Of a stretch of DNA of 64,000 nt, positions 18,783-27,627 are shown one piece after another. The notes under the pieces were generated by a model. It was not told the origin of the DNA. It saw nothing but the letters and a program-made list of their open reading frames with translations, and searched no databases. Source of the stretch: Blastopirellula marina (GTDB lineage: Bacteria; Planctomycetota; Planctomycetia; Pirellulales; Pirellulaceae); contig NZ_PUHY01000005.1 in assembly GCF_002967765.1 (NCBI RefSeq), positions 752,774-816,773 on the forward strand, in the 5' to 3' direction. Within the stretch, counting starts at the first letter, position 1; every line of letters starts with the position of its first letter. The position numbers were made by a program, and so were the translations under genes.

Positions 18783-20477
18783 ATGGAATTCAAACGTGCC
18801 CCAATTTGGGCGTATGCGATCGCGGTGGGCATGCTGACCGGTTCGTCTGGTTGGGCGCAGACGCCGCCGGTGGTCGAAGGACCGCAGATGGAGGCCTTCT
18901 TTACCGATGGGCCAGGAGGCGCTCGGCGCGAGTCGAATGTCTTCGTGCAAGGCGAAAACCCTTCGATCATGATGTGGATGACTGGCCTCACGCCGCGGTC
19001 TGAGGATGACGGGATCGCGGTGATTCGCAGTCACGTGGAAATGCTTGATCCCAACGGCGATACCATCTTGCAGTTGCCGACCGACTACTCCCCCTATTAT
19101 GAATTACTCGGAACAGGAGCAGCGGGGCTCAACGTCAATCTATATATCACGGGCAAACCGCGATTTGACGCTCCGTACATCGTGAAGCTGGACGCGACCT
19201 TCCAGCAGACCGGCCAACGGATGCTGCAGCAGAAGGAAATTTGGTGGAAGCCAGTCGAAGAGTTCTCGATTGTGAACCATCGGATTGGTTACGAAGAGGA
19301 TCGCACTCGCGCCCCAGGCCTCGTCTTGCAGGCAGGAAAAGACTATGTGCTAAGGCTCGCGGCGCAGAAGTTCGACCTGATCGATCTGGCGGGTAAGTTC
19401 CAGGTAACGATCACCGGCTGCGATTTGTCCGGCCGACCGTTAAGCGATACGGCGTTCAACAAGGAGATTAGTGCACGCCTCGACAAGGTGAATGAAGGGG
19501 ATATTGTGTCCGTCGATTTTGATATCGCCGTGCGAGCCAATCGTGCGGGCAACTATCTGCTGCATGCGGTGGTGAAAGATCTGAATTCCGGCAAAGAAGC
19601 GGTTCGCTATATTCCCGTTTCGGTGGTCAGCGTGTTTCCGCCGGAAGCGGCGAATGCCACTTCTCCGCCGCCTAGCAAATTGGGAGTAGAGATGCTGCTC
19701 ACCCAAGGCGAGAACGGTGCTGCCCGCCAAAATAACCATTACTATTTCAACGAAACAATCTACGCGCAAATGCGGATCACGGGACTCGCGCAAGGGGACG
19801 ACGGCGTTCGAAGTGTGCTGATCCGCGCCAAGGCAACCGACGAGCAAGGCACCGTTCTGTATGAAGGCGAGATTGGGCCGTATCAGTTTCAGCATTTTCT
19901 CGGTGGTGATACGTGGGAAGTATCGTTGCATCAACACACGAAGTACCCCAGAGAGAAGTCAGGCAAGATGTTCTGGACGCTGGATGTCGTCGATCAACGA
20001 ACCGGAGCGGAAGGTTCGATCACGCAAGAGGTGGAGATGAATCCCGACAGCGACCTGCATCTGACAGGGCATCGTTTCGTATTGAGTGGCGAAGGTGAAT
20101 TGCCGGCCGGTTGCATTTTACAGGCGTGTCGTCCTTACCAACTGCTGGGCGAAGTGGTCGGGCTAACACGGAAGAATTCAAGCTACGAACTGCAGTCGAC
20201 CGTATTCGGTTGCGACGAGCAGGGCAACCGCTTGTCGAACTTCGAGCTGACTTCGTCCGGCTCGGTCTACCAATCACGCTACAGCGATACCGACATCCAT
20301 ATCAATTGGAATCAAGCGATCATCTTCAATCGCCCTGGCCGCTATGTGCTGCGCATAACGATTCGCGATCTGCACAGCGGCAACACCACGACGGAAGACT
20401 TGCCGGTAGTGGTGATCAGTCAGAAACCAGAAGCAGGAATCAGTCACGCACTGCGTCGATTACCCGTGGTACGTTGA
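18783..20477 (+). CDS. Secreted two-repeat protein, paralogue A
   Basis: 564 residues with a signal peptide (residues 1-25, ending GWAQ). The mature chain is two copies of a ~250-residue unit. Each starts with an acidic strand and a TDGPGG/TQGENG-type turn followed by R-x-x-N. It then has a PGLVLQAG (first) or PAGCILQACRPY (second) segment, a C-D-x-x-G-x-x-LS motif and an R-x-G-x-Y-x-L-x-x-x-x-x-DL-x-SG end. The pattern suggests beta-sandwich (immunoglobulin-like) modules. No family is recognised. It is followed 35 bases later by a paralogue with the same architecture, so the pair is a tandem duplication and probably an operon. Confidence 0.85.
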   Translation: MEFKRAPIWAYAIAVGMLTGSSGWAQTPPVVEGPQMEAFFTDGPGGARRESNVFVQGENPSIMMWMTGLTPRSEDDGIAVIRSHVEMLDPNGDTILQLPTDYSPYYELLGTGAAGLNVNLYITGKPRFDAPYIVKLDATFQQTGQRMLQQKEIWWKPVEEFSIVNHRIGYEEDRTRAPGLVLQAGKDYVLRLAAQKFDLIDLAGKFQVTITGCDLSGRPLSDTAFNKEISARLDKVNEGDIVSVDFDIAVRANRAGNYLLHAVVKDLNSGKEAVRYIPVSVVSVFPPEAANATSPPPSKLGVEMLLTQGENGAARQNNHYYFNETIYAQMRITGLAQGDDGVRSVLIRAKATDEQGTVLYEGEIGPYQFQHFLGGDTWEVSLHQHTKYPREKSGKMFWTLDVVDQRTGAEGSITQEVEMNPDSDLHLTGHRFVLSGEGELPAGCILQACRPYQLLGEVVGLTRKNSSYELQSTVFGCDEQGNRLSNFELTSSGSVYQSRYSDTDIHINWNQAIIFNRPGRYVLRITIRDLHSGNTTTEDLPVVVISQKPEAGISHALRRLPVVR

Positions 20478-20512
20478 ACGCGGCATTCGCAAGTTGAAGG
20501 GAAACTTGGCTC

Positions 20513-22183
20513 ATGGGTAAGGGATTACGAAACACCGGTTTGGTGGTGATGATCTTGCCGTATCTGCTTTGCTGCCCGGCGGTATTGTTGGCGGAGGATG
20601 GGGAAGAGAAGCTCGAGGCGCAGATTATCTTTACGCACGGACCAGGCGGACCGATCCGCGAAAGTGCGGAGTTTCAAACCGAAGAAGATCCGCACGCGTT
20701 TGTGTGGATCACCGGTTTGCGAGCCCGACCGGAAGATAAGGGTCACGCAACCGTCTCCGTGACCATGCGTTATCACGATCCAAGCGGCAAGTTGCTCAAC
20801 GAATCGACTTTCATCGACAACTTGTACTGGGAGTTGTTGGGTCCAGGAGTCGAAGCGGTTTATATCAACTTGAAGCTGGAAGGTAACAACTTTTCGGAAG
20901 AGGCGTACGAACTCTCAGTCGAATTGGAACATACCGAGACGGGTAAACGGGTGACTACGTCGCGGAAGCTGTGGACCAAGCCGGTCAAGGATTTGTCAAT
21001 CATCCAATATCAATTCGCTTTGGCAAGTGATCCCACCTTCGCGCCAGGGATGTTTCTACAAGCAGGCCGTGACCATCTTTTGATACTGCAACTTCTGAAC
21101 ATGATGGTGAAGGACAATAAGGTTCGTCTGCGAGTATCGACGTTGGCTTGCGACAAACATGGAAATCCTTATCATGCCGAGGCGAAGACGCAAGAGGTCG
21201 ACATGGCGCTCGCGGCCAAGGAAGGGGAATATCCCATTGGTCGCATCGAGATCCCGTTTACTCCTAATCGTGCCGGAGAGCAAATCTTGCGAGTTACAGT
21301 CGAGGATCTCAACAGCGGCGAAAAGACAACCCGCGACATTCCTTGCCCTGTGATAAGTGTTTTCGACGATACCGAGAAACCGGTCCCCTCGCCCCCGCGA
21401 GGTTTACTTTCGATTGATATGTGTCTGACGCGTGGGGAATTTGGGACGCCGCGTCCGAACAATATTTACTATGCCAACGATACCATCCACTCCCAAGTCC
21501 GTATCGCGGGTCTAACGACCAATGCCAAGGGAGAAGGAGAAGTTGATTTTCGAGCGACACTTACTGATGAAGCGGGCGCAGTGATTTACGATTTGGAACA
21601 ACCAACGCTGTCTCATTCTCATTTGCACGGTAAAGATGTGCTGGAAATGTCTCTCTTTCAGACAACCAACTTACCGAAAACGATGGCTGGACCAGTAACT
21701 TGGGCGTTGCAGTTCACCGACCGAGTTAGTGGAGCAACTGGATTTGTGTCGCAGCAGTTGGTGGTGAACCCGGATCAAGACCTGCACACAACGGGACATT
21801 GTTTTTATTTAGGGGAGAATTCCAACGTGCCTGCGGGCAGTCTCCTCCAGGTGGGACGACCATACCACTTAAGCGCGACCGTGTGCGGATCGGAACGGAA
21901 GAACTCGACTCATAGCATCGAAGCGAAGCTGGTTGGAGTCGATCTTCGAGGGAATCGATTGTCGGATTACGAGGTCAATCTATCCCGAAAAGTGGCCGTA
22001 TCCCGATACACCGAACCTGTCAAAAGTTTATCGCTCAAGCAAGCGTTCCGCTTAAACCGTAGCGGTCAGTTCGCCCTACGGTTGATCGTCACCGACAAGC
22101 ACAGCGGCCAGGTTTCGATCGAGGACATTCCTATTACCGTAGTCGGGCATGGACCGAATGATCCGGTGGAGAAGTCGCGCTGA
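20513..22183 (+). CDS. Secreted two-repeat protein, paralogue B
   Basis: 556 residues with a signal peptide (~residues 1-27, ending LLAE). It is built like its upstream neighbour from two ~250-residue units. Shared landmarks are FTHGPGGPIRES, PGMFLQAGRD, ACDKHGNPYH, NRAGEQILRVTVEDLNSG in unit 1 and TRGEFGTPRPNN, PAGSLLQVGRPYHL, RSGQFALRLIVTDKHSG in unit 2. AAGGGAA lies eleven bases before the ATG. The gene is 35 bases from paralogue A. It is probably periplasmic or surface-exposed; its ligand or partner is unknown. Confidence 0.85.
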   Translation: MGKGLRNTGLVVMILPYLLCCPAVLLAEDGEEKLEAQIIFTHGPGGPIRESAEFQTEEDPHAFVWITGLRARPEDKGHATVSVTMRYHDPSGKLLNESTFIDNLYWELLGPGVEAVYINLKLEGNNFSEEAYELSVELEHTETGKRVTTSRKLWTKPVKDLSIIQYQFALASDPTFAPGMFLQAGRDHLLILQLLNMMVKDNKVRLRVSTLACDKHGNPYHAEAKTQEVDMALAAKEGEYPIGRIEIPFTPNRAGEQILRVTVEDLNSGEKTTRDIPCPVISVFDDTEKPVPSPPRGLLSIDMCLTRGEFGTPRPNNIYYANDTIHSQVRIAGLTTNAKGEGEVDFRATLTDEAGAVIYDLEQPTLSHSHLHGKDVLEMSLFQTTNLPKTMAGPVTWALQFTDRVSGATGFVSQQLVVNPDQDLHTTGHCFYLGENSNVPAGSLLQVGRPYHLSATVCGSERKNSTHSIEAKLVGVDLRGNRLSDYEVNLSRKVAVSRYTEPVKSLSLKQAFRLNRSGQFALRLIVTDKHSGQVSIEDIPITVVGHGPNDPVEKSR

Positions 22184-22374
22184 AGGCTGCCGACTTGAGT
22201 ATGTGCGTCATTGCGGCAATCTAGATCTCATCAACCGACAAACAACTTGACCCTTGGCGCGGCGGTGTCGCATACTTGAAGGTGACCTCGCTGGGGAGTT
22301 GCCGCCTGCCGTGAGGAATTGCGGAAGAGGCAGAACAGAGCGTCGCGGCAAGTCAATTAAGCGTGGTATACGGT

Positions 22375-22782
22375 ATGCCGATTCGGGTTCAATGTCCAAA
22401 ATGTTATCGGCGATTCAAGGTCGAGAACCGCCATTCTGGCAAGCGGAAACGCTGCCCCTACTGCAAGGACGCCCACATCGAGATTCCGGTGCGGGTCGAT
22501 AAGAGCGAGCTTCCTAAACTCCGCAAAGAAAGCTCGACCGCGCCGATGGTCGGCACCGCTCCGACACTTCACCCTTCGGCCCCAGGTGCGAACACGCACG
22601 CCATTCCGTGGGTCTTGTTTGGCGTGCTCTCGGTTGGTGCGCTCGTTGTGATCATTCTGTTAGCGGTGGTGATCTCTTGGATTCCTGTCGCGGAGGAAAG
22701 TAAGCCGAAGAAAGGATCGACGGTTGAGGAAATCACCAACACCATAGACGAACGGCCTCCGGTTGCCAAACCGTCCGAGTGA
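22375..22782 (+). CDS. Zinc-ribbon protein with one membrane helix (intact copy)
   Basis: 135 residues from the ATG at 22375 (MPIRVQCPKCYRRFKV); an ATG four codons upstream is possible. The N-terminal C-P-x-C...C-P-Y-C zinc ribbon (CPKC, CPYC) is of the MJ0042/GYF-type seen before membrane helices in planctomycetes. A linker and a single helix follow (~residues 75-97, LFGVLSVGALVVIILLAVV), then an acidic tail. The C-terminal half and its downstream DNA are duplicated without the zinc ribbon at 24543 and 26820. This is the only complete copy and probably the source. Confidence 0.75.
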   Translation: MPIRVQCPKCYRRFKVENRHSGKRKRCPYCKDAHIEIPVRVDKSELPKLRKESSTAPMVGTAPTLHPSAPGANTHAIPWVLFGVLSVGALVVIILLAVVISWIPVAEESKPKKGSTVEEITNTIDERPPVAKPSE

Positions 22783-22816
22783 GCGACAACGCCTCGATGA
22801 TTTACCGGCGAAAGAC

Positions 22817-22890
22817 CGTGGATTCAACACGCCGGGTACGTGGTATGCCGAAGAAGGTGACTCGGAATACAAATAAAGAATTCTGACGCC
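22817..22890 (+). repeat. RAYT 3'-tail repeat T1
   Basis: Matches the last ~25 codons of the RAYT gene (encoding RGMPKKVTRNTNKEF and the stop) and the right terminal sequence (AAATAAAGAATTCTGACGCC). It is joined to the zinc-ribbon gene's downstream DNA at GTGG, where the longer copies carry ~180 extra bases. That fits a deletion between short direct repeats. Confidence 0.75.
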
Positions 22891-22959
22891 TCAAATTAGC
22901 TCAAACAGTTTCGTGGAACTCGATTTTTACCGACTCATTTGCAATAGAAGATCGAAGCC

Positions 22960-23337
22960 ATGATTCAAGACCTAATAGACGAGTACTTGTTGAGAGCAGA
23001 GAGAGCCGCAACCGTTGATTTCACGGACAAGGATTCTCTAAGAGAGCTCAACAACTCTACTGATCGAATGCGCGTAATTGCTGGTGAAGTTGCAAGTTTA
23101 GGACATGCTGCGATCATGGCGTTTACGTCGCTCTTAGACAGGGAACCTGCTGCTCTTTGGGCCGCACACCACCTTGTTGAATTCGCTGAACTAGATTCTG
23201 AGACGCTATCACGATGCTTCTCACGAGTTGAGCAGGCGAAGATAGAAGCAAAGAAGAATGGGGATTTTGCAAATGCTATCGGCGAGGAATTGTGGTTAAA
23301 GGAATGGAAGGCGAAAAAGGCTGTATCCGAGCATTAG
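22960..23337 (+). CDS. Small DUF2019-like protein, possible immunity protein
   Basis: 125 residues, all-helical pattern, no export signal. The segment ALWAAHHLVEFAELDSETL is like DUF2019-type helical-repeat proteins found beside polymorphic toxins; the match is by eye only. The start ATGA overlaps the stop of an upstream open stretch (…FVELDFYRLICNRRSKP) that begins right after RAYT tail T1. That stretch could be the end of a truncated toxin. Base composition is more A/T-rich than the housekeeping genes, consistent with acquisition. Confidence 0.6.
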   Translation: MIQDLIDEYLLRAERAATVDFTDKDSLRELNNSTDRMRVIAGEVASLGHAAIMAFTSLLDREPAALWAAHHLVEFAELDSETLSRCFSRVEQAKIEAKKNGDFANAIGEELWLKEWKAKKAVSEH

Positions 23338-23405
23338 CCTGTGGGGAAAGATAGAGCCTGGGTGCCAGAAATGATGGGACGTAGAAACGGTGTCAGGACG
23401 AATTC

Positions 23406-23502
23406 CTTCACAATCGCCCGCCGCCTGAACGTGGATTCAACCGCCGGCTACGCGGTATGCCGAAGAAGGCGACTCGGAATACAAACAAAGAGTCCTGACA
23501 CC
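23406..23502 (+). repeat. RAYT 3'-tail repeat T2
   Basis: Begins TTCACAATCGCCCGCCG and ends in the RAYT right terminus AAACAAAGAGTCCTGACACC (23483-23502). Same family as T1 and the end of the RAYT gene. Only ~30 bases separate it from T3. Confidence 0.8.
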
Positions 23503-23529
23503 TTAAATCCCTTCCAGAACGCGACTTCT

Positions 23530-23626
23530 TTCACAACCGCCCGCCGCCTGAATGTGGATTCACCTCGCCGGATGCGCGGTATGCCGAAGAAAACGACTCG
23601 GAATACAAATAAAGAATTCTGACACC
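23530..23626 (+). repeat. RAYT 3'-tail repeat T3
   Basis: A second tandem copy of the tail, ending AAATAAAGAATTCTGACACC (23607-23626), the same terminal variant as T1. It marks the left border of the minus-strand gene at 23632. Confidence 0.8.
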
Positions 23627-23631
23627 TCGAA

Positions 23632-24498
23632 TTAACACATCTCGTCATCTGCAAATGGCAGATTCACCCAAGTAGTTGCCAATGCCGAAAATGCAGTGTC
23701 ATTTGCTCTTGCAGCAAGGTCAGTGATTGCTTGACGAGCGTCGGCTACAGTCCACGTCGGTGAGTTCAGGGACATCCACGCCCCCTCTAAGTTGTTAGCA
23801 TCGAGCAATCGCTCAAAGAGTTCGCTCTGAGATGTTGTACGGAACCACTCGGGAGAGTTCGAGTTCTGTGCGACTGCCTCGCTCAAAGTGTAATCCGGTT
23901 CCAGATTCTGGAAGCCAGAGTGGATTTCATGCACGCAGCAGTGTTGTAATGCAGCAGTGCTGGAAGCTAAAGCGTTGGTGGGGAAATCGCCGGTGTAATC
24001 AGTCTGGCTGTCACAATCAAAGAACGAAAGGGGTAGCTTGCCAACAAATTCAGCGTGCGATCGCAGCGTTGTGACATCCCCGCCGTCGATAGATATTCGA
24101 TCAATTTCATCAACGTCGCTGATCCCACAAGCGTTCGCGAAGGCTTTTATCTCGTCATCAACGCCGTCCCTGTTCGTGATGCACTCGAACAGATGGCCGT
24201 AGATGACTTGCTTGAGTGTCCGTCCACGCTCGAAGGCCATGTTTCGCCTACCATAAACTGTTGTTCCGTAAAACTCCGCGAAGGTAGGCTGCCGATCGGA
24301 AAACCAGTGCTTCCACAAGCCCACAATGGTTCGGGCACCCGTAGCCCAAATCGGAACCAACACGGGCGGAAAGGGACTCAGTAAGGATCGTTCCCCATCA
24401 GGAACCCGCACCTGCCCCCGTATGATCCGTTCCATCACCTTTTCTTGGCCCAGGTGGCAGACAATACTGCCATAGGCTTCTGGTCGTGCTGTCGCCAT
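23632..24498 (-). CDS. Hypothetical cargo protein between repeat ends
   Basis: 288 residues, no signal peptide or membrane helix. ATG at 24498 with AAAGGG ten to twelve bases upstream. Contains Trp/Phe-rich and acidic segments (VDEIDRISIDGGDVTTL) and ends FADDEMC. No family is recognised. Its stop is only five bases from the right end of repeat T3, and its start is 18 bases from the left end of the Z2 unit, so it fills exactly the space between two repeat ends. The position among immunity-like genes makes an immunity or defence role plausible but unproven. Confidence 0.65.
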   Translation of the reverse strand: MATARPEAYGSIVCHLGQEKVMERIIRGQVRVPDGERSLLSPFPPVLVPIWATGARTIVGLWKHWFSDRQPTFAEFYGTTVYGRRNMAFERGRTLKQVIYGHLFECITNRDGVDDEIKAFANACGISDVDEIDRISIDGGDVTTLRSHAEFVGKLPLSFFDCDSQTDYTGDFPTNALASSTAALQHCCVHEIHSGFQNLEPDYTLSEAVAQNSNSPEWFRTTSQSELFERLLDANNLEGAWMSLNSPTWTVADARQAITDLAARANDTAFSALATTWVNLPFADDEMC

Positions 24499-24516
24499 TT
24501 GATTTGCCCTTTAAAC

Positions 24517-25030
24517 GGTATCAGGACTCTTTGTTCTACGCTCAGGTGCGAACACGCACGCCAATCCGTGGGTCTTGTTTGGCGTGCTCTCGGTTAGTGC
24601 GCTCGTTGTGATCATTTTGTTGGCGGTGGTGATCTCTTGGATTCCTGTCGCGGAGGAAAGTAAGCCGAAGGAAGATCCACGGTTGATGAAATCACCAACA
24701 CCATAGACGAATCACCTCCCGTTGCCAAACCGTCCGAGTGAGCGACGACGCCTCGATGATTTACCGGCTAAAGACCGTGGCATTTCACGATACAACGAAT
24801 GTCCGAGTAGTCCACGCAGCCGCGAACGGGAAGGAAGGACTTTGGCATGAATGTTACGTAGCGTGCGGACGTGCGACTTACGCGACTTTGTGTTATAGGG
24901 GAGAAGATGATCCCGTGTCAGGATGTGGCTTCCTTCACAACCGCCCGCCGCCTGAACGTGGATTCAACACGCAGAGTACGTGGTAGGCCGAAGAAAACGA
25001 CTCGGAATATAAACAAAGAGTCTTGACACC
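24517..25030 (+). mobile_element. Unit Z2: duplicated gene tail bounded by RAYT-type inverted ends
   Basis: 514 bases starting GGTATCAGGACTCTTTGTT and ending AACAAAGAGTCTTGACACC, an imperfect terminal inverted repeat shared with the RAYT element. The inside is a copy of the last two thirds of the zinc-ribbon gene plus ~300 bases of its downstream DNA. The gene copy is dead: it lacks the zinc ribbon and has lost one base near 24669 (GGAAGATCC in place of GGAAGAATCG), which shifts the frame. The right end is a RAYT tail (T4, 24932-25030). Confidence 0.75.
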
Positions 25031-25056
25031 TTAAATCCCTTCTCCTTAAATCCCTT

Positions 25057-25549
25057 CACAAAGGCGTTTTTGTGTTTGCCAAGATTGCCGAAGTCCTGGG
25101 CAAGCGGAGGCCGGATATTCCTTTGCTGGTTGTCGAAGGACGGGCCTCGGTAGACTGGCTGGCTCGGACTGGGGCGAATCTATCTCAGGCCAACCTTCAC
25201 CGGATGCGAAACACACCCGATCCGCGTGAGTACCTGCGTGTCACGCATACTATGTTGATGCCGTCGGTCTGGCAGGAGTCTTTTGGTCGCGTGGCTGCTG
25301 AGGCGATGATGAATGGGATTCCGGTGATTGGTAGTGATCGGGGATGGCGGTGTGATGTTAGCGATTCCAGACACAATTCGCCCGGAGACGCAGCTACTGC
25401 CGACGGATGACGAAGTCGCCGGATGGACCAGTGCGATCGAGAACTCATGGGACGAGGAGGGCTATTTTTCTTCACTTTCTCGTGAAGCGTTGGAATGCGC
25501 GAAGAATTGGTCAGAGAATTCGATCGTTGGCGGGTTTGCAACAGCTTAA
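25057..25549 (+). pseudogene. Glycosyltransferase group 1 C-terminal fragment, frameshifted
   Basis: Encodes the C-terminal Rossmann half of a GT4-type glycosyltransferase: KGVFVFAKIAEVLGKRRPD, then the nucleotide-sugar loop LMPSVWQESFGRVAAEAMMNG with the expected E-x7-E spacing. The frame then breaks after IPVIGSDRG by one extra base (a T near 25345) and continues as GGVMLAIPDT to 25549. The N-terminal half is missing; the fragment starts just after RAYT tail T4. It is a clear non-functional remnant, apparently cut by an event at the repeat end. Confidence 0.8.
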
Positions 25550-25784
25550 GCAACGATATGCCAATGCCAATCCAGTTGCACTCGTACCTTCTTCCTAAAT
25601 TAAAGACACTGCCGAGGGCAGCAGTGGCACGCCCCAAGCGGTTGAACAAGGTGGAGGCCTCAGCAGTGCCACCCAGCCGAAATAGTGGCTTTTCAGACAG
25701 GTTCTAAATGGGTACTATCGCCAGTCAACACAGAGGACTCGGCATACGACCCGTTCGCGGGAACATCTCTGGGGCTTGGTGTCA

Positions 25785-26420
25785 CTAGAAAAGAACCTCA
25801 AGCGGTTCGATACTTAACACATTTCCATCTTTGTCCCAAACGACTGCTGACCCCTCGACATATTCGTCATCGGAAAATGACGCCGCCCACCATATCTCGC
25901 CCGTCTCGTAATATCCCTTGAATTTCCCTTCTCGGCTGCCTGAAATCTCGTTGCCTTCGTATTTTAGGTTTCCATTTGGATAGTAAAATCTGACGACTCC
26001 CCGAGCAAATCCCGCGACGTAGGGTGTTTCGATATGCGATCCGTCTTGGAGAACGCTCGTGGTCATTCCCGAAGGAACCCAATGAAACGTCGACTTTTGA
26101 ATGCGAAGTTGAAACCGCCGTTTCAAAAGGTCTCCCGGGGCGCCGATTGCGTAATCGAGTCGCTCTGGCCTGTCCCTACAAAAATACATCATGGCGACAC
26201 TGGAATCCATTCCGCGAACAGAGTTATCATCTCGAATCCAAAGAGAGTCTTCGTAGTCAAGTTGTTCTGGAAACGAATAGGAAGAGCCGTCTTTTATGAC
26301 CACGACCAAATCATCTTCTGTATTCGGCCGAATCCTAAGTGCACGGTCCGATTCTGCGCATCCAGCAATTAAGATTGCAACGAAACATGCACCAGCTACC
26401 AAGCTTATACAAGTCTGCAT
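25785..26420 (-). CDS. Lipoprotein with MORN/YwqK-like repeats
   Basis: 211 residues with a lipoprotein signal peptide; the lipobox is LIAGC with Cys 21. The C-terminal third has the repeat G-x-x-x-x-YYPNGNLKYEGN / G-x-FKGYYETGEIWWAA-S, the MORN-2 (YwqK-type) pattern used by several antitoxin and immunity proteins and by surface proteins. The first ~120 residues are unassigned. It is flanked on the right by an IS remnant. A membrane-anchored immunity role fits the setting but is inference. Confidence 0.7.
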   Translation of the reverse strand: MQTCISLVAGACFVAILIAGCAESDRALRIRPNTEDDLVVVIKDGSSYSFPEQLDYEDSLWIRDDNSVRGMDSSVAMMYFCRDRPERLDYAIGAPGDLLKRRFQLRIQKSTFHWVPSGMTTSVLQDGSHIETPYVAGFARGVVRFYYPNGNLKYEGNEISGSREGKFKGYYETGEIWWAASFSDDEYVEGSAVVWDKDGNVLSIEPLEVLF

Positions 26421-26460
26421 GATCTTTACTCCAGGAATTAGGGATACTAGTACTACAGCG

Positions 26461-26799
26461 CTAGGTAGGCCCCCAGCGGCAACGTTCGATTTCCGTTAGT
26501 TTAACGCCTTTTTCTCGCAGTTTCCTGCGGGTTCGCTTGGCGTGGCTTCGCCGAGCCTGGGCGTTGCGTTGTTGGCAGTATTGGATCGTGGCCGCGACGT
26601 GGTCCAGCAAGGCTGCCGAGGCCCGGCCGTTAAGCCACCAACTCTGCACCAAGGTCGAGACCGCCTCGTGCACTTGATAGATGGTCAGTTTCGGATTTTT
26701 TCCCCTGCAGTTTGGTTCGCATCCGAGCCAAGAACAGGTAGCTGATACTGGACAAGATTAGATGACGCTTGAGCCCCAGGTAACGCCGGCCCTAGAAAC
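26461..26799 (-). pseudogene. IS transposase C-terminal remnant
   Basis: The minus strand encodes YLGLKRHLILSSISYLFLA in one frame and then LTIYQVHEAVSTLVQSWW through HAKRTRRKL to the stop at 26461 in another. The shift falls in a run of A/T (GGGGAAAAAATCC on the minus strand). The sequence is like the C-terminus of an IS4/IS701-type DDE transposase. The N-terminal catalytic region is absent. The right border abuts the left end of unit Z3, which may have been inserted into the IS copy. Confidence 0.7.
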
Positions 26800-27296
26800 G
26801 GTATCAGGACTCTTTGTTCTCCGCTCAGGCGCGAATACGCACGCCATTCCGTGGGTCTTGTTTGGCGTGCTCTCGGTTGGTGCGTTCGTTGTGATCATTC
26901 TGTTGGCGGTAGTGATCGCTTGTATTCCTGTCGCGGAGGAAAGTAAGCCGAAGGAAGAATCGACGGTTGAGGAAATCACCAACACCATAGACGAATCACC
27001 TCCCGTTGCCAAACCGTCCGAGTGAGCGACGACGCCTCGATGATTTACCGGCTAAAGACCGTGGTATTTCGCGATACAACGAATGTCCGAGTAGTCCATG
27101 CAGCCGCCCCGCGAACGGGAAGGAAGGACTTTGCCATGAATGTTACGTAGCGTGCGGACGTGCGACTTACGCGACTTTGTGTTATGTGGGAGAAGATGAT
27201 CCGATACCGTGTTAGGATGTGGCTTCCTTCACAACCGCCGGCTACCCGGTATGCCGAAGAAAACGACTCGGAAGTCACACAAAGAGTCCTGACACT
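26800..27296 (+). mobile_element. Unit Z3: second duplicated gene tail bounded by RAYT-type inverted ends
   Basis: 497 bases beginning GGTATCAGGACTCTTTGTT and ending ACAAAGAGTCCTGACACT. The inside is nearly identical to Z2 over its whole length: the zinc-ribbon/TM gene tail, then the CCGTGGTATTTCGCG segment, then a shortened RAYT tail (T5, 27228-27296). It differs from Z2 by small substitutions and a few short indels, so the two are recent duplicates. Confidence 0.75.
26820..27025 (+). pseudogene. Zinc-ribbon/TM gene tail inside unit Z3
   Basis: Carries the membrane helix (LFGVLSVGAFVVIILLAVV) and acidic tail of the 22375 gene with an open frame, but without the zinc ribbon. The only in-frame ATG upstream (26762) lies in the IS remnant. 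It could make a fusion peptide by chance but is best treated as a fragment. Confidence 0.6.
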
Positions 27297-27338
27297 TTAA
27301 CTCCATCCAAAGGCATTCCAATTCCCTGAGGTGTGACC

Positions 27339-27602
27339 ATGCAACTCGCAGATAGAATCAAGCACATTGGCAATCAATTTGTTGACCGGATTGATCCGCA
27401 GGTCATCTCAGATGCGGTTGAGTACGCTGACTTCTCCGAATGCAAGCTGGCAGTTGAGATGCTGTGTGACCAACTGTTTGAATACGATGTGCCGATTACT
27501 TCGGATGAGTTTTTACAATTTCAACAGCTTGCGATCGAGACGCAAGCCGATGCCGAGCGGATCGAGACACTCCACTCACTCGTGCGGTCTAGTTCGCCTT
27601 GA
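27339..27602 (+). CDS. MafI-family immunity-like protein
   Basis: 87 residues (MQLADRIKHIGNQFVDRID), all helical, no export signal. It resembles the MafI family, immunity proteins for MafB polymorphic toxins: the IGNQF, EYADFSECKLAVEMLCDQL and late Q-x-L-A-I-E-x-Q positions fit. The ATG at 27339 is preferred over a GTG two codons upstream. It follows unit Z3 by 42 bases; a short open stretch ending TPSKGIPIP just before it may be the end of a lost toxin. No full toxin gene is present. Confidence 0.7.
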   Translation: MQLADRIKHIGNQFVDRIDPQVISDAVEYADFSECKLAVEMLCDQLFEYDVPITSDEFLQFQQLAIETQADAERIETLHSLVRSSSP

Positions 27603-27627
27603 ACGTTTGCAGCTTGGACCACGAAAA

